This document shows, in pieces, positions 8,185 through 16,518 of a DNA stretch of 64,000 bases (positions are counted from its first letter, which is position 1; each line of letters begins with the position of its first letter). The stretch is taken from positions 62,001 through 126,000 of the forward strand of contig JAFQOD010000013.1 of assembly GCA_017395685.1 (NCBI GenBank), in the 5' to 3' direction. A program made the position numbers and the translations under genes. Under the pieces are notes generated by a model that saw nothing but the letters and a program-made list of their open reading frames with translations, was not told the origin of the DNA and searched no databases. The DNA comes from Clostridia bacterium (GTDB lineage: Bacteria > Bacillota > Clostridia > Christensenellales > Aristaeellaceae).

Positions 8185-8838
8185 ATGGGTGTATATGCCC
8201 TGGCCCAGGCAGGGGACTGCCAGGCCCTCAGTGCCCTGGTGAGGCAGCATATGCCCTTGGTGCAGGCCCTGGCCCGCCGGTTTTCTGCCTGTGAGGATGC
8301 TTTTCAGCAGGGCTGCATGGGATTGGTTGCTGCAATCCGTCATTTCAGAGAGGAATTGGGCCATCAGTTTTCCACCTATGCTGTGCCCTGGATTCTGGGG
8401 GAGATGCGCAGGGGCCTTTCTCATACTTTGGGCTGGCGATCCCGGGCGGCGCTGAAAAAAGCGCTTGCCTTTCAGCAGCGGATGCTGGATCGGGGAGAGG
8501 AGCCCACCATCGGCCAGATGGCAGATGCTGCCGGCATAGCCAGAGAAGAACTGATCCTGCTGATGGAGCGATCCCAGCCTCATATATACGATGAAACAGG
8601 GCTGCTTTTGCCTTCTCTGCCCGATCCTGAGGGGGAAAGGTGGCTGGTACGGCTGTGCATCCGGGATATTCTGGGCAGAATGCCTGGGGAAGAGGCATGG
8701 ATGCTTGCCCAGCGGTTCATCCATGGAAAAAGCCAGAGGGAACTGGCAGCCCTGCTGCATACCACCCAATCCAGTATATCCAGGAGGGAAAAACAGGCCC
8801 GGCTGCATTTTCAATGGGCATGGATGGAATGCACATGA
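8185..8838 (+). CDS. sigF: RNA polymerase sigma factor F (SpoIIAC)
   Basis: Forespore-specific sigma factor of 217 residues. Region 2 is recognisable (LVRQHMPLVQALARRF, QGCMGLVAAIRHF, FSTYAVPWILGEMRR), region 3 follows (TIGQMADAAGIAREEL) and region 4 ends with a helix-turn-helix (SQRELAALLHTTQSSISRREKQA). The sequence is somewhat diverged (LSHTLGWRSRAALKK in the linker), but the operon context settles identity over sigma G. There is no spoVA or sigG gene directly downstream. Confidence 0.93.
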   Translation: MGVYALAQAGDCQALSALVRQHMPLVQALARRFSACEDAFQQGCMGLVAAIRHFREELGHQFSTYAVPWILGEMRRGLSHTLGWRSRAALKKALAFQQRMLDRGEEPTIGQMADAAGIAREELILLMERSQPHIYDETGLLLPSLPDPEGERWLVRLCIRDILGRMPGEEAWMLAQRFIHGKSQRELAALLHTTQSSISRREKQARLHFQWAWMECT

Positions 8839-8913
8839 TATTGTCGCCTGTCTGTCGATTGCTGGAATGGGGAAGCATTGTATACTTCAGATACAGAAAA
8901 AGGAGGAATGGAT

Positions 8914-9129
8914 ATGCTGCAGAGGATTGCAAAAATGGAATTCGGATTTTCGGAGGCGCTGGCGCTGCTGAATGAAAAATTGCCCCATGTTTCTTCGGAG
9001 ATGATTGGGGAAGGGGCCAGATTTTGTATGCAGCAAAGCAAAAACGCAGTAAAGAAATGGATCAATGGCTTGGGGAAAAATGAAATGGAGCAAGGAATCC
9101 ATGCGCCCGAAGAGGGAATTGCCGAATAA
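8914..9129 (+). CDS. Small protein of unknown function after sigF
   Basis: A 71-residue soluble, helix-rich protein (MLQRIAKMEFGFSEALALLN...) with an acidic tail and no signal or membrane segment. AGGAGG at 8901-8906 fixes the start at 8914; an ATG two codons earlier is too close. It lies 75 bp after sigF. A -10-like TATACT near 8879 suggests it may have its own promoter. I recognise no family. Position suggests, but does not prove, a sporulation role. Confidence 0.6.
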   Translation: MLQRIAKMEFGFSEALALLNEKLPHVSSEMIGEGARFCMQQSKNAVKKWINGLGKNEMEQGIHAPEEGIAE

Positions 9130-9180
9130 AATCAGGAAGCGATATTGTGAAATAGAAGCAGGCCAATATTCATGATTTAC

Positions 9181-9209
9181 TTGCCATTCTTATGAAAGGA
9201 TGATGGAAT
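9181..9209 (+). promoter_or_regulatory. Possible promoter of the serine hydrolase gene
   Basis: TTGCCA (9181-9186), 17-bp spacer, TGGAAT (9204-9209), about 37 bp before the start codon. Moderate match. Confidence 0.4.
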
Positions 9210-9245
9210 AAACTGGAATTCAGAGATGTACGGAGGATAAGGAAA

Positions 9246-10379
9246 ATGCGTCGAATTCTCAGCCTTATTTTATTGATGGCGCTCTTGAGTGTTTCGGTAT
9301 GTTCCCATGCCGAAACCATGGAAGAGTATGCGGCGGCCCGTTTCCGGGGCCGCAAAATCGTTGGCGGGGCCGTGATTATTTCCCGGAATGGCGAAACGCT
9401 TTTCAGTACGACCTATGGCTACAAGAATGCCCGGAAGAATCAGCCCGTCACACTGGATACCTGCTTCCGTATTGCCTCTGTTACCAAGCTGGTCAGTGCT
9501 GTCGGGCTGATGCAGCTGATCGAAGAAAAGGGGATTTCTCTGGAAACTCCTGTTAAGGATATTGTGGGATTCCAGGTCATCATTCCCGCTTTTCCGGATA
9601 CCCCCATTACCATCCGCCAGGTGATGAGCCATACCTCCGGTCTGGTTCAGACCCAGTATTATTTCCCCAACTGGGAAAAGCTACCCCGTGAAAACCGCTA
9701 TTTCTCCGTAAAAAATGCACCGGGTGCAAAATATACCTATTCCAATCTCAACGGCGGCCTGGTCGGCGCCATGATCGAGGCGCTGAGCGGCCAGAGCGTG
9801 AACAGCTATATGCAGGAGCATGTATTTGAACCCCTGGGCATCAATGCGGCCTATCATCCTGCATTGCTCAAGGATCAATCGGATGTTGCCGATATGATGA
9901 CCAAGGCCGGCGGCCTTTCTACTTCTGCATCCCGCGCCATCGCCAATATCAAAGACTATACGGATACCTGTGAGCCCAGGGCCCATACCAATATTACTTC
10001 CGGCAGGCTTTATATCAGCGCTAATGGGCTCAACCGCATTATCAGCATGCTGCAGCGGGGCGGTGAATTGGATGGCGTCCGCATTCTGAAGAAGGAAACG
10101 ATTGAGCAAATGATGCTGCCCCAGCATACGGTGGAAGGCTCATCCGTTGTGGGCGAAAGCCCCTATGGGCTGTGCCTGTATCGGGAAGAGAATATGCCCG
10201 GCGGCACCTGGTATGGTCATCAGGGACGGTATGACGGCCTCACTTCCAATATTTATTTCCAGCCGGATACGGGGCTGAGCGTTGCAGTGATTGCCAATGG
10301 CTATAAAGGCCATGCGGTGGATGATATCGTCACCATCGCCCGTGTGTTCATGGAAAGGGCCCAGGAATATCTGGATTGA
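9246..10379 (+). CDS. Secreted serine hydrolase, class C beta-lactamase / penicillin-binding family
   Basis: A 377-residue exported protein with a signal peptide (cleavage near SHA-ETM, about residue 22) and a beta-lactamase-fold domain. The catalytic motifs are S78-V-T-K81 (in FRIASVTKLVS), Y165-S-N167, and a late H-Q-G in WYGHQGRYDG, which stands in for the KTG box. The set is typical of D-Ala-D-Ala carboxypeptidase/esterase-like members, not of true AmpC enzymes. Likely acts on peptidoglycan or an ester or peptide substrate outside the membrane; substrate not predictable. Single gene ended by a strong hairpin terminator. Confidence 0.88.
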   Translation: MRRILSLILLMALLSVSVCSHAETMEEYAAARFRGRKIVGGAVIISRNGETLFSTTYGYKNARKNQPVTLDTCFRIASVTKLVSAVGLMQLIEEKGISLETPVKDIVGFQVIIPAFPDTPITIRQVMSHTSGLVQTQYYFPNWEKLPRENRYFSVKNAPGAKYTYSNLNGGLVGAMIEALSGQSVNSYMQEHVFEPLGINAAYHPALLKDQSDVADMMTKAGGLSTSASRAIANIKDYTDTCEPRAHTNITSGRLYISANGLNRIISMLQRGGELDGVRILKKETIEQMMLPQHTVEGSSVVGESPYGLCLYREENMPGGTWYGHQGRYDGLTSNIYFQPDTGLSVAVIANGYKGHAVDDIVTIARVFMERAQEYLD

Positions 10380-10398
10380 TTCGTGTTGTATAAAAAGC

Positions 10399-10435
10399 AA
10401 GGCTGCTGCAGTTTTATGCTGCGGCAGCCTTTTTA
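10399..10435. terminator. Bidirectional terminator
   Basis: Stem AAGGCTGC / GCAGCCTT extended by TGCAG / CTGCG, followed by TTTTT on the plus strand and preceded by an A-run that serves the minus strand. Shared by the serine hydrolase and the converging GRE-activase operon. Confidence 0.8.
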
Positions 10436-10438
10436 CGT

Positions 10439-11296
10439 TCATTTGAATTTTTTCCAGGGAATCCCGGCCGCATCAAAGGGGGCAGGGAAAAAACGGGGGG
10501 GAATATCTTCATCAAATTCCGGCACATAGGCACGCCCTACCATCTGATATTTGGCACCGGCAGCCCTCTGATAGGGCAGAAATTCCACCCGGATCAGGGA
10601 TTTGGAACCTGCCACCAACCGTGCAGCCGTCTCAAAATGAGCAGCATTATCATTGACTCCAGGGATGATGGGCATCCGCAGGATAAAGGGGGTATTCCCC
10701 GCTGCCAGCATTTCCAGATGCCGCCGGATGGCCCCTTGATCCACGCCGGTAAAATGCCTATGCGCTTCAGGATCGCTTACCTTCCAATCCATCATAATCA
10801 GGGAACAGGTATCCATGGCTGCCTGAAATACTTTATCGGATGCATAGGCGCTGGTCTCGATGGCGGTATGAATGCCGGGAAGATGCTGGATCACTTCCGC
10901 CACAAAGGGCCACTGCATCAGCGGCTCTCCGCCGGAAAAGGTGATCCCACCCCCGGAGGAAAGGTAAACATCCTGATCCTTCATCAATCGTTTGGCCAGA
11001 TCCTGGGCCTGCCAGACTTCGCCCACAATCCTGCGGAAGCCGCCCCTGCATTTGGGAATGCATTTTCCGCAGGCGATGCATTGCCCGGGATGCTCACATA
11101 CCTTTTCGCATTCCCCGCATTTGCGGCAGGCGGCCTGGCTGACCATCAGCTGAGGCTGGGGGCTGAGTCCCTCCGGATTATGGCACCATTGGCACCGGAG
11201 GGGGCAGCCCTTCATAAACACCGTTGTGCGGATACCAGGGCCGTCAAAAACGGCAAATTCCTTGATATCAAATACAACGCCGGTTTTCTGATCCAT
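10439..11296 (-). CDS. Glycyl-radical enzyme activating protein (radical SAM)
   Basis: Uses SAM and a [4Fe-4S] cluster to place the glycyl radical on the enzyme encoded just upstream. The 285-residue protein has the radical-SAM triad C-PLR-C-QW-C near residues 31-38 and the GGITFSGGEPLMQ motif. It also has a ferredoxin-like insertion with two C-x2-C-x2-C-x3-C sets (CRKCGECEKVC and CIACGKCIPKC). The extra clusters are usual for activases of dehydratase, lyase or decarboxylase GREs and absent from classical PFL activase. The start lies 3 bases after the GRE stop, so the pair is co-transcribed and coupled. Confidence 0.93.
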   Translation of the reverse strand: MDQKTGVVFDIKEFAVFDGPGIRTTVFMKGCPLRCQWCHNPEGLSPQPQLMVSQAACRKCGECEKVCEHPGQCIACGKCIPKCRGGFRRIVGEVWQAQDLAKRLMKDQDVYLSSGGGITFSGGEPLMQWPFVAEVIQHLPGIHTAIETSAYASDKVFQAAMDTCSLIMMDWKVSDPEAHRHFTGVDQGAIRRHLEMLAAGNTPFILRMPIIPGVNDNAAHFETAARLVAGSKSLIRVEFLPYQRAAGAKYQMVGRAYVPEFDEDIPPRFFPAPFDAAGIPWKKFK

Positions 11297-11299
11297 TTT

Positions 11300-13324
11300 T
11301 TACACCAACAATTCTGCGCGGCGGATGATGTGATCCTGATAGCACTTATCCAGCTCGATGAAATAGCCGCTCCAGCCCCATACGCGAACGATCAGATTGC
11401 GGTAATTTTCGGGATGAGCCTGGGCGTCCAGCAGCCGTTCCCGGTTTACGGTATTCAGCTGCAGTTCATGGCCGCCCCGCTGAATGAACAACTGCACCAG
11501 CTGGGCCACCTTGGTGATGGATTCCTCCTGGGTGAATACGCTTTCAGAGAATTCGATGGTCAAGGGGCCGCCGTTGATCACCCGGCCAAGATCGGGTTTG
11601 GTGAAGGATTTGATCAGGGATACGGGGCCGTTGAGCCGGATATTGAGGGAGGGGGCATAATTGGCAGGCAGGGGCACGCCGGCCTCGCGCCCATCGGCGG
11701 TGGCGCCCATTTCATTGGCATGGAAAATATAATACATGGCAGATCCGGTGCCGGCACGGACGATGCCGCCCCGTTCATTCTTCAGGGGGGCCACTGCATC
11801 GGCAAAGGTATTCAGCAGCCATACAGCGTGCTGATCCGCCCGATCATCATCATTGCCCATTTTGGGGGACTGATGCACCAGCAGATCCCGCAGCTCATCG
11901 TGGCCATGGAAATTATCCTCAAGGGCTTTGAGCAGCGCTTCCTTTTCGATCTTACCGGTGAATACCATTTCTTCCACTGCGGCCATCATATCGGCTGCAG
12001 CGGCTACGCCGGTGCCGTGCAGGCCCCAGTTATTATACTTGTTGCCCAGGGAAATATCCTTTTCATTTTCCAGGCAGCCGTCAAAGAACAGGGAAAGGTA
12101 AGGAGAAGGAATAAAGTAAAGATTCTTTTTCGCTGCCACTTCTTCTGCGACCCGCTTGAAGATATCTTTTTTGATTTCTTCCCGGAAAGCGGCCATATCG
12201 GGGCAATCCATCAGCTTCTGACGGATGATGCCATCCACCGTATTGGCAAAGGGAAGGGCGCCGATATTGGGAATTTCCATGCCCCGGCCGGGGATGATGA
12301 ATTCCCAGCAGGCAGCCATGGTATAATTGCGGGCATCCGCCTCTTCGTAGCCAAGCTGCATCAGGGCAGGAACGGCCACATCATCATTCTCATACTGGGG
12401 GAAGCCCAGGCCCAGTTTGGTCAGCTGGGTGCCCAGCTCGTAGATTTCCAGAGGGGTATTCTTATTAACGCGGAGATTGATCTTGGGATCAATCAGGCGC
12501 AGCTCTGCAGAGGCCTTCAGGCACATGGCAGATAAGATGTTATAGCCATCCTTGCCGTCGGGGGTGATGCCGCCCAGCACCATACTCTGGCCGTTATCGC
12601 CCTGCTGCATGCCAGGATAAAGATCGCTGTCCCGGTTGCAGGAGAGGAAGAAGGCTTCCAGCAGCTCAAAGGCGCTTTCTTCCGTTTCCCGGCCTTCTGC
12701 CAGATCCTTGGCAAGATAGGGGAACATATACTGGTCGAAGCGGCCCAGGGTGTTATGATAATCCCCTTCGCACCACAGGGTATAGTGCAGGATGCGCAGG
12801 GATTGCAGCGCCTCACGGAAGGAACGGGCGCCATTGGCGGGCACATGGGAAAGGGTATCAGCCAGATCATTCATGCCCATCTCCCGGGCGGCCTTTTCAT
12901 ATCGGGCGGTAAGGGCAAGCAGGGCATCGATGGATTGGGCCATGGCCTGGTGATAAGGGCTGCCGGTCAGTTTTTCCTTCTGGGCCAGCAGGCCTTCCCC
13001 AATCATTTTGCCGTAATCGGGGGTAAGATTGCTGATATTGCCCATTTCATGGATGTAATGGGCGTCCTTGATTTCTTCCCATTCAGCATCGGTGAAGATG
13101 AGGGGAAGACCGGGAAGGGTACGAGTAAAGGCGATGATTTCGTTCGGGAAGATCACCGGCATTTCCAGATCCAATGCCGTCTTCAGCCGGAGCGCGGTAC
13201 GCTGAAAATCGGAAAGGGATTCTTTGCGGTAGGTATTTTCTATCCCTGCGGGTACTTCCTTGCGGAAGGCATGATGATTCCGATCCCATTGATACTGCTT
13301 TAACTGTGCGATTCTTTCAGTCAT
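11300..13324 (-). CDS. Glycyl-radical enzyme of unassigned substrate
   Basis: A 674-residue cytoplasmic PFL-superfamily enzyme, shorter than PFL or the diol dehydratases (about 760-790). The radical site is Gly650 in R-V-W-G-W-S-G-Y-F near the C-terminus. The thiyl site is probably Cys339 in MAACWEFIIPG, with Glu341 giving the C-x-E pattern of eliminases and decarboxylases instead of the Cys-Cys of PFL. Trp next to both catalytic residues is unusual in the members I know. A -10 TATAAT lies at 13371-13376 (weak -35), and AGGGGGT precedes the ATG. Its activase follows in the same operon; an MFS carrier lies upstream behind a terminator. Formate-lyase activity is unlikely; substrate unknown. Confidence 0.9.
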   Translation of the reverse strand: MTERIAQLKQYQWDRNHHAFRKEVPAGIENTYRKESLSDFQRTALRLKTALDLEMPVIFPNEIIAFTRTLPGLPLIFTDAEWEEIKDAHYIHEMGNISNLTPDYGKMIGEGLLAQKEKLTGSPYHQAMAQSIDALLALTARYEKAAREMGMNDLADTLSHVPANGARSFREALQSLRILHYTLWCEGDYHNTLGRFDQYMFPYLAKDLAEGRETEESAFELLEAFFLSCNRDSDLYPGMQQGDNGQSMVLGGITPDGKDGYNILSAMCLKASAELRLIDPKINLRVNKNTPLEIYELGTQLTKLGLGFPQYENDDVAVPALMQLGYEEADARNYTMAACWEFIIPGRGMEIPNIGALPFANTVDGIIRQKLMDCPDMAAFREEIKKDIFKRVAEEVAAKKNLYFIPSPYLSLFFDGCLENEKDISLGNKYNNWGLHGTGVAAAADMMAAVEEMVFTGKIEKEALLKALEDNFHGHDELRDLLVHQSPKMGNDDDRADQHAVWLLNTFADAVAPLKNERGGIVRAGTGSAMYYIFHANEMGATADGREAGVPLPANYAPSLNIRLNGPVSLIKSFTKPDLGRVINGGPLTIEFSESVFTQEESITKVAQLVQLFIQRGGHELQLNTVNRERLLDAQAHPENYRNLIVRVWGWSGYFIELDKCYQDHIIRRAELLV

Positions 13325-13418
13325 GATGTAGTAACCCCCTGAAAAAGTGATAAAGAATTGCCTTGGTAAGATTATACCCGGTCAAAGAGCAGATGGATGG
13401 GAAATGCGGAAAATTCTG

Positions 13419-13449
13419 AAAAAAATCGGGAATGCCATCCGGCATCCCC
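13419..13449 (-). terminator. Terminator after the UMF1-type carrier
   Basis: Arms GGGGATGCC / GGCATTCCC with a 4-base loop, followed on the minus strand by GATTTTTTT. Separates the carrier from the GRE operon. Confidence 0.8.
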
Positions 13450-13459
13450 GATGCATTCA

Positions 13460-14992
13460 TCAGGCGTCCGTCTGCATGGCATCCAGCTGCTTTTTGCCAA
13501 AGATCATGATGCAGAGCCCTATCAGGAACAGGGCGATCAGGCAAAGCACGCCATAGCTGGAGCGGCCCGTCCACACGCCCACGGTGGAATAGAGGAAGGG
13601 GCCCAGTACGGAGGCGAATTTGCCGAAAATATCAAAGAAACCAAAGAATTCATTGGAGCGTTCCTTGGGAATCAGCTTGCCGAAATAGGAACGGGATACG
13701 GCCTGGATGCCGCCCTGCACCGTGCCCACCAGGAAAGCCATGGCCCAGAACAGAATGCTGGAGAAGGATACCGCTTCGTTAAGGGCGATAGTAAGGTTAT
13801 TCCCCTTGGCGTAATAGGCGGAGGCGGCCTGCTTCATATTTTCCAGCAGGGCATTTTCGGCATGATCCGCCTCCAGGGCGGCATGGGCCGCATCCAGGTT
13901 TTCTGCGCGGAAGGCTTCCAGGCAGGCCTCCTCCAGGGCGGCACTGTCATCGCTGCTCAGGGAAGAAGCGGTGCTGACGGCGGTGCATTCCGCCTTGACG
14001 GCCGCTTCATAGGCCTCCTGATGGGGCTCCAGAGAAGCGCCCATATAGAAGCCCACCACGCAGATGCCGATATACACGCAAATGGCGCCGATCAGTGCCT
14101 TGCGGGCAGAGATCCTGGCGGAGATCTTGGGGAAGATGATGGAGCAGGGCATGGCCACAACCTGGGTAACCAGCAGCGCCAGAATCATGCCCACCGTGCC
14201 CAGCCCCAGGGCGGAGCCGTAGGCAGTGGATACGCTGATGATGGTGCCCACGCCGTCGATATAGAAGAAATAAGCGATGGTGAAGAGCAGCAGCCCCTTC
14301 TGGCTGATCAGATCCCGGAAGGTGTGCAGAAGATTTTTGAAGGCCAGGGAAAGGGTGGATTTCCCGGTGCGCTCAATATAATGCTCCTGCTGCACATTCT
14401 TCAGGAAGGGGATGGAGAAGATGATCCACCAGACGCTGACGATGATTACCGAGAATTTCTGGGCAATGGGGCTGCCGTAGCCCAGCACCAGCAGCATGCC
14501 GATGGAAATCAGGAAGGGAATGGTGCTGCCGCCGATATAGCCCATGGCGTAGCCCCAGGAGGATACTTTGTCCATCCGGTTCTTATCGGTGACGTCGGTG
14601 AGGAAGGAATCATAGAAAAGATTGGATCCGGAAAAGCCGATGCGGCTGATCACATAGCCCACCAGCATGATCCGCCAGTCATTGGTCACCGCAATCAGGG
14701 CGGTAAAGATAACGCCCACCAGCATGAAAGCGGTGAACAGCTTTTTCTTCATGCCCTTGAAATCGGCCACGGCACCTAAGATCGGGGCCAGGATGGCGAT
14801 CAGGAAGGTGGCCACAGAGGTGGCATAGCCCCACCAGATGTCCCCTGCAGCCCCGGCAATATTGACGAAGATGGTGGGGAAGATGGCGGCCATGATGTTG
14901 GTGGCATAGATGGAGTTGGCCCAGTCATACATGATCCAGCTCCATTCCTTTTTTGTAAACCGTTTTTTCTTTTCAGGCATGGTATTTTCCAT
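13460..14992 (-). CDS. MFS transporter, UMF1 / Atg22-like family
   Basis: A 510-residue inner-membrane carrier with about 11-12 membrane segments. UMF1-type features are the N-terminal KEWSWIMYDWANSIYATNI, the LLFTIAYFFYIDGVGTI segment and QAVSRSYFGKLIPKERSNEFFGFF near the end. Between two membrane segments (about residues 321-408) is an Ala/Glu-rich soluble insertion of some 85 residues, not usual in the family. I place the start at 14990-14992 (MENTMPEKKK), because GGGAGG lies 7 bases upstream; longer in-frame starts lack a ribosome site. Its neighbour downstream is the GRE operon, so it may import that substrate, but each has its own promoter. Substrate unknown. Confidence 0.88.
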   Translation of the reverse strand: MENTMPEKKKRFTKKEWSWIMYDWANSIYATNIMAAIFPTIFVNIAGAAGDIWWGYATSVATFLIAILAPILGAVADFKGMKKKLFTAFMLVGVIFTALIAVTNDWRIMLVGYVISRIGFSGSNLFYDSFLTDVTDKNRMDKVSSWGYAMGYIGGSTIPFLISIGMLLVLGYGSPIAQKFSVIIVSVWWIIFSIPFLKNVQQEHYIERTGKSTLSLAFKNLLHTFRDLISQKGLLLFTIAYFFYIDGVGTIISVSTAYGSALGLGTVGMILALLVTQVVAMPCSIIFPKISARISARKALIGAICVYIGICVVGFYMGASLEPHQEAYEAAVKAECTAVSTASSLSSDDSAALEEACLEAFRAENLDAAHAALEADHAENALLENMKQAASAYYAKGNNLTIALNEAVSFSSILFWAMAFLVGTVQGGIQAVSRSYFGKLIPKERSNEFFGFFDIFGKFASVLGPFLYSTVGVWTGRSSYGVLCLIALFLIGLCIMIFGKKQLDAMQTDA

Positions 14993-15031
14993 AGGAAAGC
15001 CTCCCTCTTTTTTCTCATGTCTGTTTTTTCC

Positions 15032-15060
15032 ATTATAATGGAAAAACAAGGCTTTTGCAA
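15032..15060 (-). promoter_or_regulatory. Promoter of the UMF1-type carrier
   Basis: Minus strand: -35 TTGCAA (15055-15060), 17-bp spacer, -10 TATAAT (15032-15037). Confidence 0.75.
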
Positions 15061-15114
15061 GAAAAAAGCGATATTCCCTCTCCCTGTGAATAGGATAGAA
15101 AAGAGGGGGAGACT

Positions 15115-15525
15115 ATGAAGGAATTTTTCGGTCATGCCTGGGATATTCTGATCCGTTTTACCGGGGCGGCAGCCGGGCTGCTGGGGGGTGGAAACGGCCG
15201 GGTGCTGTGCATTCTGATGGCGCTGGATTATGCCTCCGGCCTGGCCCTTGGCTGCCTGGGAAAAAGCAAAAAGACCAGGGATGGCCGCCTGTCCGCCCGG
15301 GCCAGCTTTCAGGGACTGCTGAAAAAGGGAATGATGCTCTCGGTGATCCTGCTGGCTGCTTTTCTGGATCGCCTGGCAGGGCAGGATGATCTGCTCTACC
15401 GGGCGGCTACCGGCTTTTATATCTGCAATGAGGGGATCAGCCTGCTGGAAAATGCGGCGCTGCTGGGGGTGCCGGTGCCGGGAAAAATCCGAAAAGCATT
15501 GAGCGCCCTGCAGGAGGAAGCGTGA
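15115..15525 (+). CDS. Phage holin / toxin-secretion holin family protein
   Basis: A 136-residue small membrane protein. It matches the holin family used by phages and by clostridial toxin export, with the conserved LCILMALDYASGLALG segment and the C-terminal FYICNEGISLLENAALLG plus VPVPGKIRKAL. GAGGGGGAGAC precedes the ATG. There are no phage genes around it: neighbours are a carrier (divergent) and an SH3b protein, with a terminator directly after. It may be a domesticated holin for export or autolysis. Confidence 0.85.
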   Translation: MKEFFGHAWDILIRFTGAAAGLLGGGNGRVLCILMALDYASGLALGCLGKSKKTRDGRLSARASFQGLLKKGMMLSVILLAAFLDRLAGQDDLLYRAATGFYICNEGISLLENAALLGVPVPGKIRKALSALQEEA

Positions 15526-15534
15526 AGCGGAGAT

Positions 15535-15568
15535 GGGAATGCTTGGAAATATCCGGCGTTCCCTTTTT
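15535..15568 (+). terminator. Terminator after the holin gene
   Basis: Arms GGGAATGC / GCGTTCCC followed by TTTTT. The rest of the gap to 15766 holds no gene; I see only AT-rich sequence and the next ribosome site. Confidence 0.7.
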
Positions 15569-15765
15569 GCCCAAAACGCAGCTTTCAAGGGAGAAAACGA
15601 AAGTAGCACTCATTTTTTATGTGGAAAAATGTAGAAAATGGATGGAATAATGCCAAAACATACCATGAAAACGGACGGTTTTTCAGGAACAAAGGGGCGG
15701 CTTCTTCCGTAATTGCTGTGTACGGCGATTGCCGGAACACATATCACCAAAGGAGGAATCTCCCC

Positions 15766-16464
15766 ATGAAAAGTGAAAAGGTAAAGAAAATTCTCTCTTC
15801 TGCCCTGGTTGCCGCCATGTGCATGGCCCCTGGCTTTGCCCTGGCCGGCGAATATGCCACCGTCAAGGGCGGCGGCCTGAACCTGCGGCAGACCGCTTCC
15901 CTGGAGGCCACGGTGCTGGGCCAGTACGGCACAGGCACCTGGGTGGAAATCCTGGAGGAAGGGGATACCTGGTGCAAGGTGCAGGTGGCAGGCAAGACCG
16001 GCTACATGATGAAGAAATACCTGAATAAGGGTGCCACTTCCGATATCCTGTACGTGCGCACCAATACGGGCATTGGCCTGAATCTGCGCTACGGCCCTTC
16101 CACCGCCTCCGGCATCATCACCTCTTTCCCCATTGATACCCCTGTGACCATTCTGCAGCGGGGCAACGGCTGGCATAAGGTATCCGTAAACGGCCAGCAG
16201 GGCTACATGAGCAGCAAATACCTTGTTGCCAGGAAGGCCCCCCAGTATACCAAGCCTGTGCCCAGCCCCTTCACCGCTTCCCTGAAGAATATCAATGGCG
16301 GCAGCGTGGTGAATTTCCGTCTCTATCCTGGTATGAAAACCAAGATCCTGAAGGTGGTGCCCGTCGGCACTCAGGTAACCGTTATTGAAATGGGTGAAAA
16401 CTGGAGCAAGGTCATCCTGGATGGTCAGGAGGGCTATGTGAGCACCTATTTCCTCAAGTATTGA
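15766..16464 (+). CDS. Secreted protein with three SH3b domains
   Basis: A 232-residue exported protein with a signal peptide (MKSEKVKKILSS..., cleavage near ALA-GEYA, residue 25) and three bacterial SH3 domains at about 27-85, 92-148 and 165-230. Each has the LNLR or VNFR start, a GTWVEILEEG / TPVTILQRGNGW / TQVTVIEMGENW core and a final GYM/V...KYL. SH3b domains bind cell-wall peptides. No catalytic domain is attached, so it may be a wall-binding partner or regulator of a separate hydrolase. AGGAGG at 15751-15756 fixes the start; longer in-frame starts would bury the signal peptide. Confidence 0.88.
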   Translation: MKSEKVKKILSSALVAAMCMAPGFALAGEYATVKGGGLNLRQTASLEATVLGQYGTGTWVEILEEGDTWCKVQVAGKTGYMMKKYLNKGATSDILYVRTNTGIGLNLRYGPSTASGIITSFPIDTPVTILQRGNGWHKVSVNGQQGYMSSKYLVARKAPQYTKPVPSPFTASLKNINGGSVVNFRLYPGMKTKILKVVPVGTQVTVIEMGENWSKVILDGQEGYVSTYFLKY

Positions 16465-16481
16465 TCCTAAAAAACCAGAAG

Positions 16482-16505
16482 GGGAGGGCAAGCCATTGCC
16501 CTCCC
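16482..16505. terminator. Terminator between SH3b gene and abfA
   Basis: Perfect 10-bp stem GGGAGGGCAA / TTGCCCTCCC with 4-base loop. A T-run follows on the plus strand, and a T-rich stretch lies further out on the minus strand, so it can serve both converging genes. Confidence 0.75.
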
Positions 16506-16518
16506 TTTACGTATTGGA

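Noticed and set aside
10637-12535. 632-codon open frame on the plus strand opposite the GRE gene
   Set aside because: It mirrors the codon bias of the minus-strand GRE, has no ribosome site and encodes a His/Gly/Ile-rich sequence with no domain. Same reasoning applies to long antisense frames opposite abfA, GH43, nrdD and fhs.
11300-13324. Calling the GRE pyruvate formate-lyase because fhs is nearby
   Set aside because: There is no adjacent Cys-Cys pair, the protein is about 90 residues too short, and the activase has the extra clusters not found in PFL activase.
15115-16464. Holin plus SH3b protein as a prophage lysis cassette
   Set aside because: The SH3b protein has a signal peptide and no lytic domain, a terminator separates the two genes, and no capsid, tail, integrase or attachment sites were seen.
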